From Ensifer adhaerens (GTDB taxonomy: Bacteria > Pseudomonadota > Alphaproteobacteria > Rhizobiales > Rhizobiaceae): DNA of 64,000 nucleotides. The position numbers and the translations under genes are program-made. Below, in pieces: positions 51,115 through 60,070 of the stretch. The notes beneath the pieces are model-generated. The model saw only the letters and a list, made by a program, of their open reading frames with translations, made no database searches and was not told the origin of the DNA. Positions within the stretch are counted from its first letter, which is position 1. Every line of letters starts with the position of its first letter. The stretch is from positions 62,001 through 126,000 of the forward strand of contig NZ_PNFP01000001.1 in assembly GCF_002940685.1 (NCBI RefSeq). Reading direction: 5' to 3'.

Positions 51115-51786
51115 TTATTGAGCCGGTGTCGGCTGGCCTTCGGCGGGCTTGGCTTCGGTTGCCGGAGCGGCCGCACCTTCGGCCGGCTTTGCACCTTCGG
51201 CACCGGCAGCCGGAGCGGCTTCGGCAGAACCGGCGGATGCGTCCGGCAGTGCTGCCGGAGCGTCGGCCTGCTCGCGCAGCCATGCGATCAGGTTGGCGCG
51301 CTCGTCCGGCTTCTTGACGCCGGCAAAGCCCATGGCGGTGCCCGGAACGTGCTTCTTCGGTGCTTCGATGAAGTAGCTGAGGTGATCGTAGTCCCAGACG
51401 ACCTTGCCGCCTTCGGCAAACGTCTTCATGCCGGCCGAGTAGCTGAAGCCCTCATGCGAAGCGATCGGGCGGTTGACGAGGCCCCAGAGGTTCGGACCGA
51501 CTTTGTTTGCGCCGCCCTTGTCGGCGGTGTGACAGCTCGCGCATTTCTTGAACACGGCTTCGCCGGCAGCAGCGTCGGCCGTGAGCAGCAGCGGCTTGAT
51601 GTCGACTTCGACTTCCGCGGCACCGCCGGCTCCGGCTTCAGCCGTGCCTTCTTCGGCGACGATCGCAAAGCCTTCCTTCTCGGGAGCTTCGGAGTGGAAA
51701 ATGCCTTCCGATGCAATGGACACGGACATCAGAACGAAGACCGTCCCCAGAAAGGCACCCACGCCCATGTTCACATATGAATTCAT
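51115..51786 (-). CDS. cycM: Membrane-anchored cytochrome c (CycM type)
   Basis: A 223-aa c-type cytochrome. The N-terminal uncleaved anchor [20 protein letters not shown] (about 7-26) places the haem domain in the periplasm. Haem attaches at CASCH, and the distal Met is probably in GMKTFAEGG or [22 protein letters not shown] is a class I cytochrome c motif. The Ala/Pro/Glu-rich tail (residues 175-223) is a linker-like extension. CycM donates electrons to aa3-type cytochrome oxidase in rhizobia. ATG 51786 was chosen over the ATG at 51816 because MNSYVNMG precedes the anchor. kdsB is divergent. Confidence 0.93.
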   Translation of the reverse strand: MNSYVNMGVGAFLGTVFVLMSVSIASEGIFHSEAPEKEGFAIVAEEGTAEAGAGGAAEVEVDIKPLLLTADAAAGEAVFKKCASCHTADKGGANKVGPNLWGLVNRPIASHEGFSYSAGMKTFAEGGKVVWDYDHLSYFIEAPKKHVPGTAMGFAGVKKPDERANLIAWLREQADAPAALPDASAGSAEAAPAAGAEGAKPAEGAAAPATEAKPAEGQPTPAQ

Positions 51787-51942
51787 CTGCAAACGCTCCC
51801 TTTGCCACCGGCGCAAACAAAAACCCGGCCTATCTTGAAATCGCGCGGAACCTATGTCTTTTGGCTCTGCGTTGCAACAGTGATTATCGGCCCCTAACTG
51901 AGACTTATTGACACTTTCAGCGGGGTTTTTGAAGGCCAGATC

Positions 51943-52698
51943 ATGAATCGCGAAAATTCAGGGAAAGTCATCGTGCTCATTCCGGCGCGCATGGCCTCGA
52001 CACGCCTGCCCGGAAAGCCGCTCGCCGACATTTGCGGCCTGCCGATGATCGTCCAGGTCGCCAGCCGCGCCCAGGAAGCGGACGTCGGCCGCGTCGTCGT
52101 TGCCGTCGACGATCAGCAGGTGTTTGACGTGGTGCGCGACGCCGGCTTCGACGCGATCATGACCCGCATCGACCACCAGTCCGGCTCCGACCGGATCTAC
52201 GAAGCGCTGCAGAAGGCCGATGCGACCGGCGAGGCCGATATCGTCATCAACGTGCAGGGCGACCTGCCGACGGTCGAGCCAGCGTCGATCCGTGCGGCGC
52301 TCAATCCGCTTGAGAATGCCGCTACCGATATCGCAACGCTGACCGTGGCGATCACCGAAGAGAGCGAAAAGACCAATCCGAACATCGTCAAGGTCGTCGG
52401 CTCGCCGCTTTCGGACACGCGCCTGCGTGCGCTTTACTTTACCCGCGCGACCGCACCGCACGGCGAGGGGCCGCTCTATCACCACATCGGCCTCTACGCC
52501 TATAGGCGGCAGGCGCTGGAACGCTTCGTCTCGCTTCAGCCCTCCGTGCTCGAACGGCGCGAATCGCTGGAGCAGTTGCGTGCGCTCGAAGCCGGCATGC
52601 GCATCGACGTCGAGATCGTCGATTCGGTTCCCCTCGGCGTCGACACACCGGTGGAGCTGGAAAAAGCCCGCCGCATCCTGTCCGCCCGTATCCGCTGA
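51943..52698 (+). CDS. kdsB: 3-deoxy-manno-octulosonate cytidylyltransferase
   Basis: A 251-aa cytosolic enzyme that activates Kdo as CMP-Kdo for lipopolysaccharide core synthesis. The nucleotide-binding loop [43 protein letters not shown] and [17 protein letters not shown] are the KdsB signatures. Slightly unusual is NVQGDLP for NVQGDEP (Leu for Glu), seen in alphaproteobacterial KdsB. It is 26 bp before pheA, probably one operon. Confidence 0.96.
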   Translation: MNRENSGKVIVLIPARMASTRLPGKPLADICGLPMIVQVASRAQEADVGRVVVAVDDQQVFDVVRDAGFDAIMTRIDHQSGSDRIYEALQKADATGEADIVINVQGDLPTVEPASIRAALNPLENAATDIATLTVAITEESEKTNPNIVKVVGSPLSDTRLRALYFTRATAPHGEGPLYHHIGLYAYRRQALERFVSLQPSVLERRESLEQLRALEAGMRIDVEIVDSVPLGVDTPVELEKARRILSARIR

Positions 52699-52724
52699 TA
52701 TCCGAACCCGAGAAGGACGCTACC

Positions 52725-53579
52725 GTGACCGTCAAGACCAACAGGATTTCCTTCCAGGGCGACTATGGCGCCAATTCCGACATGGCCTGCCGCGACATGT
52801 TCCCGTCGATGGAGCCGCTGCCCTGCCAGACCTTCGAGGATGCGTTCGTCGCGGTCGAGAACGGCGACGCCGATCTGGCGATGATCCCGATCGAGAACAC
52901 GATCGCCGGCCGCGTCGCTGACATCCATCACCTCTTGCCGGAATCGCGGCTGCACATCGTCGGCGAGTATTTCATGCCGATCCGCTTCCAGCTGATGGTG
53001 CTGCCCGGTGTCACCCGCGACGAAATCCGCACCGTGCACAGCCATATCCATGCACTCGGCCAGTGCCGCAAGATCGTCCGCTCCAATGGCTGGAAGCCGG
53101 TGGTCGCCGGCGACACGGCCGGTGCGGCCAAGCTCGTCTCGGAAAAGGGCGACCGCACGATGGCAGCGCTCGCGCCGCGGCTTGCCGCCGATCTCTATGG
53201 CCTCGAAATCATCGCCGAGAATGTCGAGGATACCGAAAGCAACGTCACCCGCTTCGTCGTGCTCTCGCGCGAGGAAGTTCGCGCCGCGCGCGCGGCGGAC
53301 GACGAACTGATCATCACGACGTTCGTGTTCAATGTCCGCAACATTCCGGCGGCGCTCTACAAGGCCATGGGCGGCTTCGCCACCAACGGCATCAACATGA
53401 CCAAGCTCGAGAGCTACCAGCTCGGCGGCAAGTTCGTTGCAACCCAGTTCTATGCCGATATCGAGGGGCATCCGGATGATGTCGGCGTTCGCCACGCCAT
53501 GGACGAGCTTCGCTTCTTCTCCGAAAAGGTCCGCATCCTCGGCACCTACAAGGCGCACCCGATGCGCGGCGTGCTCTGA
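52725..53579 (+). CDS. pheA: Prephenate dehydratase
   Basis: A 284-aa monofunctional enzyme without the chorismate mutase domain of E. coli PheA. It converts prephenate to phenylpyruvate. RISFQGDYGANSDMACRDMF opens the PDT domain; DLAMIPIENTIAGRVADIHH, the TRF motif in SNVTRFVVLS (with the catalytic Thr) follow. The C-terminal ACT domain (about 195-275) has ESYQLGGKFVATQFYADI, giving allosteric control by Phe. Start is GTG 52725 with AGAAGGA upstream. Follows kdsB in the same direction. Confidence 0.96.
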   Translation: MTVKTNRISFQGDYGANSDMACRDMFPSMEPLPCQTFEDAFVAVENGDADLAMIPIENTIAGRVADIHHLLPESRLHIVGEYFMPIRFQLMVLPGVTRDEIRTVHSHIHALGQCRKIVRSNGWKPVVAGDTAGAAKLVSEKGDRTMAALAPRLAADLYGLEIIAENVEDTESNVTRFVVLSREEVRAARAADDELIITTFVFNVRNIPAALYKAMGGFATNGINMTKLESYQLGGKFVATQFYADIEGHPDDVGVRHAMDELRFFSEKVRILGTYKAHPMRGVL

Positions 53580-54028
53580 ACAAGCATGTTCCGACGCCAC
53601 GATCTTGAAACGAGGCTTGCGCAGGCAAGCCTCGTCGGCGTCGTTGAAACCGCGGGATTGGCTGCCGCGCGTCGATCCGCTTGGCGCGGTCGACGTCGGA
53701 AACCTGTGCTCTCGAGCATGGGCGCAAGCGCAGTCTGCGCCTGATTTCTGATCAGCATGAATCCTGTGGTTGTGGTCTCGCCGCTTCGCGCTTTCCTGGA
53801 CCCGCCATCTGGCCAACATTGTTCCGTGCGGGCGCCCAAGTCATGGGCGTGATGCTCACGGCGATTTTCCGAGAGAATCATTGGCTTTGCCGCTCTCTGC
53901 CGGAGACAAAAGTGGCAAAAATTCGTTAACCGGCTACGCGTCTGGCGCATGCCTAGTTTGCAATCGTGGCGCTACACAAATTTTAGGCAAATGCCTATTT
54001 GACGCTCGTCAAGTAAGGAGTGTTAAAG
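53580..54028. other. Intergenic region between pheA and the DUF1127 gene
   Basis: About 450 bp. It begins with a 9-bp hairpin GAGGCTTGC/GCAAGCCTC (53612-53633), probably the pheA mRNA end. Near the right end it has two similar motifs 42 bp apart (ATGCCTAGTTTG at 53949 and ATGCCTATTTG at 53991) and a TTGACG-CT-CGTCAA dyad (53999-54012). The latter are likely regulatory sites for the small downstream gene. No other ORF is supported. Confidence 0.55.
53612..53633 (+). terminator. Hairpin after pheA
   Basis: GAGGCTTGC/GCAAGCCTC, 9-bp stem with a 4-nt loop, 32 bp after the pheA stop. No T-run follows, so it may be a 3'-end stabiliser and not a strict terminator. Confidence 0.45.
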
Positions 54029-54166
54029 ATGAAGATCCGTCAGAAGATCATGGAATATGCGAAGACCCGCCGTGCGATCCGCGAGCTGAACGCTCTCGAC
54101 GATCACGCACTGAGCGACATCGGTCTGTCCCGTTCGCAGATCCAGGCCGCCGTTTACGGCCGCTAA
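54029..54166 (+). CDS. Small DUF1127 (YjiS-like) protein, 45 aa
   Basis: The frame begins MKIRQKIMEYAKTRRAIREL and ends SQIQAAVYGR. ALDDHALSDIGLSRSQI is the DUF1127 core. It is basic, with eight Lys/Arg in the first 20 residues. Small Arg-rich DUF1127 proteins are abundant in rhizobia, Agrobacterium and Brucella, and have been tied to RNA maturation and phosphate or C/N metabolism. Ribosome site AAGGAG lies 8 nt before the ATG. Too short for usual ORF cut-offs, but the family match is clear. Confidence 0.9.
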   Translation: MKIRQKIMEYAKTRRAIRELNALDDHALSDIGLSRSQIQAAVYGR

Positions 54167-54233
54167 TCAGCGCCATTCGCGCATCCCGCCGCGTCACTCA
54201 CGCTGGCGGGATGCGCGCCGCATGCCCCCTCGA

Positions 54234-54602
54234 TCACGAATCAAAGAGGCAAACGCGCAGCCGGTGCCCATCCGGATCGAGCGCGACGAACGTCGGACCG
54301 AAATCCATCTCGGTCAATTCCTGCGCAATCGGCAGGCCTTTCCCCTTCCAGTCCTCGTAATGTGCGCGCACCGCGCTCTCGTCCTCCACCATGAATGCCA
54401 GTTCCGACCGGCTGCCCGATGCCGCCGGCTCCGGCGCGACCGTATGCTCGGCCCAGAGCCCGAGCGTGAAGCCCCCGGGCAGCTCGAAGGACGAGAAGGT
54501 CTGATATTCGACCAGCGGCTGCTGTTCGAGCACTTTGCGGTAGAACGTTACGCTCGCCAGCGGGTCTTTGACATAGAGAACGATGAGATTTGCCTTGGCC
54601 AT
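54234..54602 (-). CDS. VOC family (glyoxalase/bleomycin resistance-like) protein
   Basis: A 122-aa protein with two beta-alpha-beta3 units: NLIVLYVKDPLASVTFYRKV at the start and FVALDPDGHRLRVCLF at the end. A typical metal-binding His/Glu set is incomplete (no His in the first strand), so it may not be an enzyme but bind a ligand. It is 80 bp downstream of the WYL regulator on the same strand and may be cotranscribed. Confidence 0.88.
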   Translation of the reverse strand: MAKANLIVLYVKDPLASVTFYRKVLEQQPLVEYQTFSSFELPGGFTLGLWAEHTVAPEPAASGSRSELAFMVEDESAVRAHYEDWKGKGLPIAQELTEMDFGPTFVALDPDGHRLRVCLFDS

Positions 54603-54682
54603 GGTCTTCCTCCTTGTTGCCGGAAGTTCAGGCTAGGCGTGGTGGCTGCCAATTTCTGTCAGCATCGCCGCGAAAGCCGGCG

Positions 54683-55390
54683 TCAGGAGCCGACCTTCTG
54701 CCGGCTCGACGTCGTCATGTTTTGGCTCGCGCGCCAGTCCTTCATCAGCACCTGACGGCGTCGGGGATAACGCGCCTCCGTCACCGTCATCCGCTGCATA
54801 CGGTCGGCGCGAAAGTGCCGGAAGTCCAAGCGCAGCTCGCACCAGGCCATGACCATGCGGACGTTCTCGAAGAAGCCGAGCGCGAAGGGCCAGATGGTGC
54901 GCTGCGTCGGGGTGCCGTCATTGTCGACGTAGTCGAGCTCCACCTTGCGTTCGTTGCGGATCGCGCGCCTAAGCGCGGCGATATCGATGCCGTTGGTGGC
55001 CGGCGGGCTTGGCCCGACAAGCAAGGTCGAGCTGTCGAGCTCCTCGCGAAGCTCGGCGGGCAGCACGGCGGCGATCTTGGCAAGCGCGTTCGCCGCAGCG
55101 CCCGCGAGATCGTCGTCGGTGCGCTTCGACACCCAGCGCGAGCCGAGCACCAGCGCCTCGATCTCCTCGGCCGAAAACATCATCGGCGGCAGCATGAAGC
55201 CGGGTTTGAGCACATAGCCGAGCCCCGGTTCGCCCTCGATATCAGCGCCCTGGGCCTGCAGGCTGGCGATGTCGCGGTAGAGCGTTCTGAGGCTGACACC
55301 GGTTTCTTCCGCCAGTCGCTGGCCGCTCACCGGCTGGCGGTAGCGCCGGAGAACCTGCAGAAGATCGAGCAGCCGTTCGGAGCGGGACAA
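54683..55390 (-). CDS. WYL-domain transcriptional regulator (YafY type)
   Basis: A 235-aa regulator. The N-terminal HTH_11 (LLDLLQVLRRYRQPVSGQRL then AEETGVSLRTLYRDIASLQ) is followed by a WYL-like domain (about 130-225) containing RKVELDYVDNDG and TIWPFALGFFENVRMVMAWC, where the classical WYL tripeptide is not conserved. Such proteins sense small ligands or nucleotides. It probably controls the VOC gene downstream. Confidence 0.9.
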   Translation of the reverse strand: MSRSERLLDLLQVLRRYRQPVSGQRLAEETGVSLRTLYRDIASLQAQGADIEGEPGLGYVLKPGFMLPPMMFSAEEIEALVLGSRWVSKRTDDDLAGAAANALAKIAAVLPAELREELDSSTLLVGPSPPATNGIDIAALRRAIRNERKVELDYVDNDGTPTQRTIWPFALGFFENVRMVMAWCELRLDFRHFRADRMQRMTVTEARYPRRRQVLMKDWRASQNMTTSSRQKVGS

Positions 55391-55418
55391 GGTTGGACCT
55401 CCTCGTAACCGGTCGGGT

Positions 55419-56399
55419 TCAGGTCCGCTCGCTCCAGGCGAGCCAGTCGCGCATCAGCTGGTGCGCGATCGCGCCTTTCGGCGGCGGAATATGCGCGTCG
55501 CCGGTGTCGGCGACGCCGGTCGACCTTTCGAGCATCGCGATCGTTTCGTCGCGCGTGAACCAGCGTACGTCTTCCAGCTCCTGCTCGTCGCGTTTGATCA
55601 CCGTCGATTTCGCCTCGGCATAGCAGCCGATCATCAGCGTGTGCGGCATGGGCCAGGGTTGCGAGGCATGGTAGCGCACCCGGCCGATATGGATGCCGGA
55701 TTCCTCGTGGGTTTCGCGCCGCACGGCGTTTTCGATCGTTTCGCCCGGCTCGACGAAGCCGGCAAGGCAGGAATACATGCCCGGTGCGAAATGCGGGCTG
55801 CGGCCGAGCAGGCAAAGATCGCGTTCGAGGTCGATCGTCATCATGATGACGACAGGGTCGGTGCGCGGGAAGACCATGCTGCCGCAGGCCGTGCAGACGC
55901 GGCGATAGCCGCCGGCCTTGCCTTCCATCGGGCCGGCGCAGCGGCCGCAGAAGCGGTTGTTGGCGTTCCAGGTAATCAGGCTCGAGCCTTGCGCGAACTG
56001 GCCGAGCAGTTCCTCCGGCAGCATCTGCTGGCGATAGAGCGTCCGTCCGTCGGCGATCTTGAAGGGCTCGGTGATCGTCTCTTCGGTCAGGCCCGTCGGC
56101 ACGGCCAGCCGCGGCTCGCCGTTCGGCAGGTAGCCGAGCAGGATCGTCTCGTCGAGAACCGGTTCCAGCCCTTCGAGTTCGTAGGGCGCAAACAGCGGAT
56201 CGATGATCTTTTCGTCATGTTTGACGATGAGCTTCGATCCGGAGAAGGCCAGGAAATGCGCGCCCGGGTGCTTCAGAGCCACCTCGACGCAATCGTCGGC
56301 CCGGTGCTCCGACTGGCGGTCCAGATGATTCTCCGAGAAGGCAACGAGGGTGCTTGGCTCTGGATGTGGGCTGCGAAGGTCAAAGATCGATTTCGTCAT
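55419..56399 (-). CDS. nudC: NAD+ diphosphatase / NAD-capped RNA decapping hydrolase
   Basis: A 326-aa Nudix enzyme. The zinc ribbon is FCGRCAG plus CTACGSM. The Nudix box is GFVEPGETIENAVRRE followed by THEESGI, and the NudC-specific SQPWPMPHTLM motif lies downstream. It hydrolyses NAD(H) to NMN and AMP and can remove NAD caps from RNA. ATG 56399 lies 3 bp after the HIT gene stop, so the two are cotranscribed. The frame extends upstream into the HIT gene but without conservation. Confidence 0.95.
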   Translation of the reverse strand: MTKSIFDLRSPHPEPSTLVAFSENHLDRQSEHRADDCVEVALKHPGAHFLAFSGSKLIVKHDEKIIDPLFAPYELEGLEPVLDETILLGYLPNGEPRLAVPTGLTEETITEPFKIADGRTLYRQQMLPEELLGQFAQGSSLITWNANNRFCGRCAGPMEGKAGGYRRVCTACGSMVFPRTDPVVIMMTIDLERDLCLLGRSPHFAPGMYSCLAGFVEPGETIENAVRRETHEESGIHIGRVRYHASQPWPMPHTLMIGCYAEAKSTVIKRDEQELEDVRWFTRDETIAMLERSTGVADTGDAHIPPPKGAIAHQLMRDWLAWSERT

Positions 56400-56401
56400 G
56401 T

Positions 56402-56806
56402 TCAGAGGTTTTCCAGAATGCGCGCTGCGAAGGTCTGATGCTCTTTCTCGTCCCACGGCTCCGGCTTGCCGAAACCCCAGACCGGCCCCGGCCAGTTCGG
56501 GTCGCCGTCGTTGCGGGCGATGATATGCACATGAAGCTGCCGGACGATGTTGCCCAAGGCGCCGATATTGATCTTCTCGGCGCCGGTGACCTTCTTTAGT
56601 GCGGCCGCCGCCATGTTCGTTTCGAAGGTCAGCATCGTCTGGTCGAGCGGGGTGAGGTCGAAGACCTCCGAAATGCCTTCACGCTGGGGGATGAGCACGA
56701 GCCAGGGCCAGCGGCGGTCGTTCATCAGCCGCATCTGGCAAAGCCCGATCGAGGCGATCGGAATGCCGTCGCGCTCGAGCCGCTCGTCGAGAGTGAAGGT
56801 CGTCAA
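56402..56806 (-). CDS. HIT family protein
   Basis: A 134-aa histidine-triad protein: DERRWP-like WPWLVLIPQREGIS, then NIVRQLHVHIIARNDGDPNWPG, with the HVH part of the HxHxHxx motif. The third His is replaced in the HVHIIAR order, as in several alphaproteobacterial HIT proteins. It hydrolyses or transfers nucleotides by family analogy. First gene of a two-gene operon with nudC, a nucleotide-metabolism pairing. Lies divergent from the SRP RNA gene. Confidence 0.88.
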   Translation of the reverse strand: MTTFTLDERLERDGIPIASIGLCQMRLMNDRRWPWLVLIPQREGISEVFDLTPLDQTMLTFETNMAAAALKKVTGAEKINIGALGNIVRQLHVHIIARNDGDPNWPGPVWGFGKPEPWDEKEHQTFAARILENL

Positions 56807-56916
56807 CTGGGTCTCCTCGGGCGAGAGAATGGCGGATTCGCCTTGTTTTGCATATCGATATCAGTTTTTTGATGGCTTGGCTTGCATTTGCTTTCGATAT
56901 TGCCGATATGGAAGCC

Positions 56917-57013
56917 GGGAGGTTGGTGGTGGACGAGCCACTCGCCAACCGGGTCAGGTCCGGAAGGAAGCAGCCCCAACGAGCTCCGGCACGGGTCATC
57001 GTGCCAGCCTCCC
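56917..57013 (+). ncRNA. ffs: Signal recognition particle RNA (4.5S, small bacterial type)
   Basis: About 97 nt. The terminal stem GGGAGGTTGG pairs with CCAGCCTCCC. The conserved Ffh-binding hairpin is present: GGTCAGGTCCGGAAGGAAGC followed by AGCCC, with the GGAA tetraloop. A promoter-like TTGCAT (56882-56887), 17-nt spacer and GATATG (56905-56910) lie upstream. The gene sits just before dnaX, a frequent alphaproteobacterial location. It cotranslationally targets membrane proteins with Ffh. Confidence 0.95.
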
Positions 57014-57060
57014 ACCTTCTCCGTCCTGTCGGGACACGAGTTCGAACAGCGGCAGGGTCG

Positions 57061-58929
57061 ATGAGCGACGACACGTCCATTTCATCCGTTGAGAAACCAG
57101 CCGCCTACCGTGTTCTGGCGCGCAAGTACCGCCCCAAGGACTTCTCCGACCTGATGGTCGGCCAGGAACCGATGGTGCGCACGCTCACCAACGCGTTCGA
57201 GACCGGCCGTATCGCCCAGGCCTACATGCTGACCGGGGTGCGCGGGGTCGGCAAGACCACCACCGCCCGCATCCTTGCCCGCGCGCTCAATTACAAGACG
57301 CCGGACATCGACCGGCCGACGATCGATCTGCGCGTTCCCGGCGAACATTGCCAGGCGATCATGGATGGCCGGCATGTCGACGTCATCGAGATGGACGCCG
57401 CCTCGCATACCGGCATCGACGATATCCGCGAAATCATCGAGCAGGTCCGCTACCGTCCGGTTTCGGCGCGCTACAAAGTCTACATCATCGACGAAGTGCA
57501 CATGCTGTCGACCCAGGCCTTCAACGGCCTGTTGAAGACGCTCGAAGAGCCGCCCGAGCATGTGAAGTTCATCTTCGCCACAACCGAAATCCGTAAAGTG
57601 CCGATCACGGTGCTGTCGCGCTGCCAGCGCTTCGACCTGCGCCGCATCAGCGCCTCCGACCTCGTCGGCCTGTTTTCGACGATCCTCGGCAAGGAAGGCG
57701 TGTCCTTCGACCCGGAAGCGCTTGCGATGGTCGCACGCGCGGCGGAAGGCTCGGCACGCGACGGCCTGTCGCTGCTCGACCAGGCGATTGCCCATGGTGG
57801 CGGCGCCGTCGAGGTCGAAACCGTGCGTTCGATGCTCGGCCTTGCCGACCGCGCCCGCATCGTCGATCTCTTCGAGCACGTCGTCAAAGGTGATGTCGCC
57901 GCCGCACTTCAGGAATTCACGGCGCAATACGAGGCCGGCGCCAATCCGACGGTCGTATTGACCGACCTTGCCGATTTCACCCATCTCGTCACCCGCATGA
58001 AATACGTGCCGGAGGCGGTCAACGACCAGTCCTTGAGCGAGATCGAGCGCACCCGTGGCACCGTCTTTGCCGAAAGCGTCGCGGTCACCGCGCTGTCGCG
58101 CATCTGGCAGATGCTCTTGAAGGGCATTCCGGAAGCGGAAAGCTCGTCGCGCCCGGCGGGTGCGGCCGAAATGGTGCTGATCCGCCTGGCGCATGCGGCC
58201 CATCTGCCGGCGCCCGAAGAGGCGGCACGGCGGTTGCTGGAACTCTCCGGCAATGAAGGCGGCGGCGCCCGCCCCGGGCCGAGTGGTGGCAATGGCGGCG
58301 GCGCGCAGGCTTCCGCCTCTGGTTCGATTTCGGCCCAGGCCACCCAGGCGATGCCGGTGCAGCGCCCGACGAGCAACGGCGCGACCATGCTGCGCGCCGT
58401 GCCGAGCACAGCACCCGAGCCCGTCACCGTCGGCCGTATCGAGGAGCGACCTGCGCTGGCTCCTGCGGCCAAGCCGCAGCCGTCGGTTTCGGTCAATTCG
58501 ATCGCTGATATCGCCGACCTCTGCGCCAAGAACCGCGACATCAAGCTGAAGACGCTGGTGCGCGGCTTCCTGCGGCTCGTGCGGATCGAGCCCGGCCGTC
58601 TTGACGTCAACGTGTCGGACGACGCGCCGAAGACGCTGCTTGGCGAGGTGGCCGTCAAGCTCAAGGAATGGACCGGCATCCACTGGATCGTCAGCTACAG
58701 CCGCGAGGCCGGTGAGCCGACGCTGATCGAGGCCGAGCAGCGGGCGCAGGAGCAGCGCGTCAACGACGCGCGCCAGGACCCGGATGTCGCCGCCATCCTC
58801 GCCCGCTTCCCGGGCGCCAAGATCACCGACGTGCGCATTCGCGCCGTTGAAGAAGAGGTCGAGAGCCAGGCTCCGGCCACAGCCGAATCCGCCGACGGTG
58901 ATATCGTCCCCGGCGACGATATCGAATAA
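57061..58929 (+). CDS. dnaX: DNA polymerase III subunit gamma/tau
   Basis: A 622-aa clamp-loader ATPase. Walker A is GVRGVGKTTTARI (near 60), Walker B YIIDEVHMLS, sensor 1 EIRKVPITVLSRCQRF. The four-Cys zinc module of E. coli DnaX is lost, as usual in alphaproteobacteria; only a single GEHC remains. A Gly/Ala/Pro-rich linker at about 400-490 leads to the tau C-terminal domain that binds the polymerase. No slippery A6G frameshift site was seen, so only one full product is predicted. ATG 57061 was chosen; the frame is open through the SRP RNA but that is not coding. Confidence 0.96.
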   Translation: MSDDTSISSVEKPAAYRVLARKYRPKDFSDLMVGQEPMVRTLTNAFETGRIAQAYMLTGVRGVGKTTTARILARALNYKTPDIDRPTIDLRVPGEHCQAIMDGRHVDVIEMDAASHTGIDDIREIIEQVRYRPVSARYKVYIIDEVHMLSTQAFNGLLKTLEEPPEHVKFIFATTEIRKVPITVLSRCQRFDLRRISASDLVGLFSTILGKEGVSFDPEALAMVARAAEGSARDGLSLLDQAIAHGGGAVEVETVRSMLGLADRARIVDLFEHVVKGDVAAALQEFTAQYEAGANPTVVLTDLADFTHLVTRMKYVPEAVNDQSLSEIERTRGTVFAESVAVTALSRIWQMLLKGIPEAESSSRPAGAAEMVLIRLAHAAHLPAPEEAARRLLELSGNEGGGARPGPSGGNGGGAQASASGSISAQATQAMPVQRPTSNGATMLRAVPSTAPEPVTVGRIEERPALAPAAKPQPSVSVNSIADIADLCAKNRDIKLKTLVRGFLRLVRIEPGRLDVNVSDDAPKTLLGEVAVKLKEWTGIHWIVSYSREAGEPTLIEAEQRAQEQRVNDARQDPDVAAILARFPGAKITDVRIRAVEEEVESQAPATAESADGDIVPGDDIE

Positions 58930-58968
58930 TCCCGTCTGCGAGCAGAAACAGAAAAACAGGAGACGACG

Positions 58969-59292
58969 ATGCGCGACATCATGGGGATGATGGGCAAGGT
59001 CAAGGAAATGCAGGCCAAGATGGAGAAGATGCAGGCGGAAATCGCCGCTCTCGAAGTCGACGGCACCTCCGGCGGTGGCCTCGTCACCGTCCGTCTCGAC
59101 GGCAAGGGCACGCTCAAGAGCCTGAAGATTGACCCCTCGCTGTTCAAGGAAGATGACGTCGAGATCCTCGAAGACCTGATCGTCGCCGCCCACAAGGACG
59201 CCAAGGACAAGGCCGAAGCCGTCCAGGCGGAAAAGACCCGCGAGCTGACCGCCGGCCTGCCGATCCCACCCGGCATGAAGCTGCCGTTCTGA
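58969..59292 (+). CDS. YbaB/EbfC family nucleoid-associated protein
   Basis: A 107-aa protein: [20 protein letters not shown] forms the first helix with Met-rich heptads, and then [20 protein letters not shown] and a C-terminal [16 protein letters not shown]. This is the standard YbaB/EbfC form that binds DNA as a tweezer-like dimer. It sits between dnaX and recR, a highly conserved bacterial order. Ribosome site GGAGACG precedes the ATG. Confidence 0.95.
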   Translation: MRDIMGMMGKVKEMQAKMEKMQAEIAALEVDGTSGGGLVTVRLDGKGTLKSLKIDPSLFKEDDVEILEDLIVAAHKDAKDKAEAVQAEKTRELTAGLPIPPGMKLPF

Positions 59293-59454
59293 TCGCCTCC
59301 AGGCATTAGGTTCGGGAAGCGGAGCGGTCCGCCGCCCGCAGCATTCGCGCGGCGGCTGTGACAGCCGCCGCGTACCGCGTCGACACCCGCCGCTTCGCGC
59401 GCGGGTGTTTCGAAGACGATTCCGTTTCGGGGCGATATGGGCTAAAAGCGCCGC

Positions 59455-60060
59455 ATGGCAAAACGAGTCACCGGCCCCGAAATCGAAAAACTCATCCAGC
59501 TCCTGGCGAAAGTGCCGGGGCTCGGGCCACGCTCCGCACGGCGCGCGGCCCTGCATCTCGTCAAGAAGAAGGACCAGTTGCTGGGTCCGCTCGCCGACGC
59601 GATGGGCGAAGCGCACCGCAAGGTCCGCATCTGTTCCTGCTGCGGCAATGTCGATACGATCGATCCCTGCACCGTTTGTTCGGACGAGCGTCGCGACCAC
59701 TCCGTGCTCATCGTTGTCGAGGACGTGTCCGATCTCTGGGCACTGGAGCGCGCCGGCGCGATGAACGCCGCCTACCACGTGCTCGGCGGCACGCTCTCGC
59801 CGCTCGATGGTGTCGGCCCTGACGATCTCAACATCAAAGGCCTCGTTCAACGCGTCGCCAATGGCGGCGTGCGCGAGCTGATCATCGCCGTCAACGCCAC
59901 CGTCGAGGGCCAGACCACGGCGCACTACATCACCGACCAGCTCGAAGGCTTGGAGGTGAAGATCACCCGGCTTGCCCATGGCGTGCCGGTCGGCGGCGAA
60001 CTCGACTATCTCGACGAGGGCACGCTGGCAGCCGCCCTTCGCGCCCGCACCTCGATCTGA
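59455..60060 (+). CDS. recR: Recombination mediator RecR
   Basis: A 201-aa recombination protein. The HhH motif [20 protein letters not shown] is followed by the zinc finger [16 protein letters not shown] and a Toprim domain ([20 protein letters not shown] to [13 protein letters not shown]). It helps RecFO load RecA on single-stranded DNA. Third gene in the dnaX-ybaB-recR order. The ybaB-recR spacer is 162 bp, so recR may have its own promoter. Start ATG 59455 has a weak ribosome site. Confidence 0.97.
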   Translation: MAKRVTGPEIEKLIQLLAKVPGLGPRSARRAALHLVKKKDQLLGPLADAMGEAHRKVRICSCCGNVDTIDPCTVCSDERRDHSVLIVVEDVSDLWALERAGAMNAAYHVLGGTLSPLDGVGPDDLNIKGLVQRVANGGVRELIIAVNATVEGQTTAHYITDQLEGLEVKITRLAHGVPVGGELDYLDEGTLAAALRARTSI

Positions 60061-60070
60061 AGGGATGCCG

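Noticed and set aside
56848-57060. N-terminal extension of dnaX
   Set aside because: The open frame covers the SRP RNA gene (56917-57013) and its promoter; DnaX homology begins after ATG 57061.
57061-58929. Programmed frameshift producing a gamma form of DnaX
   Set aside because: No A-rich slippery heptamer like that of E. coli was seen in the linker region.
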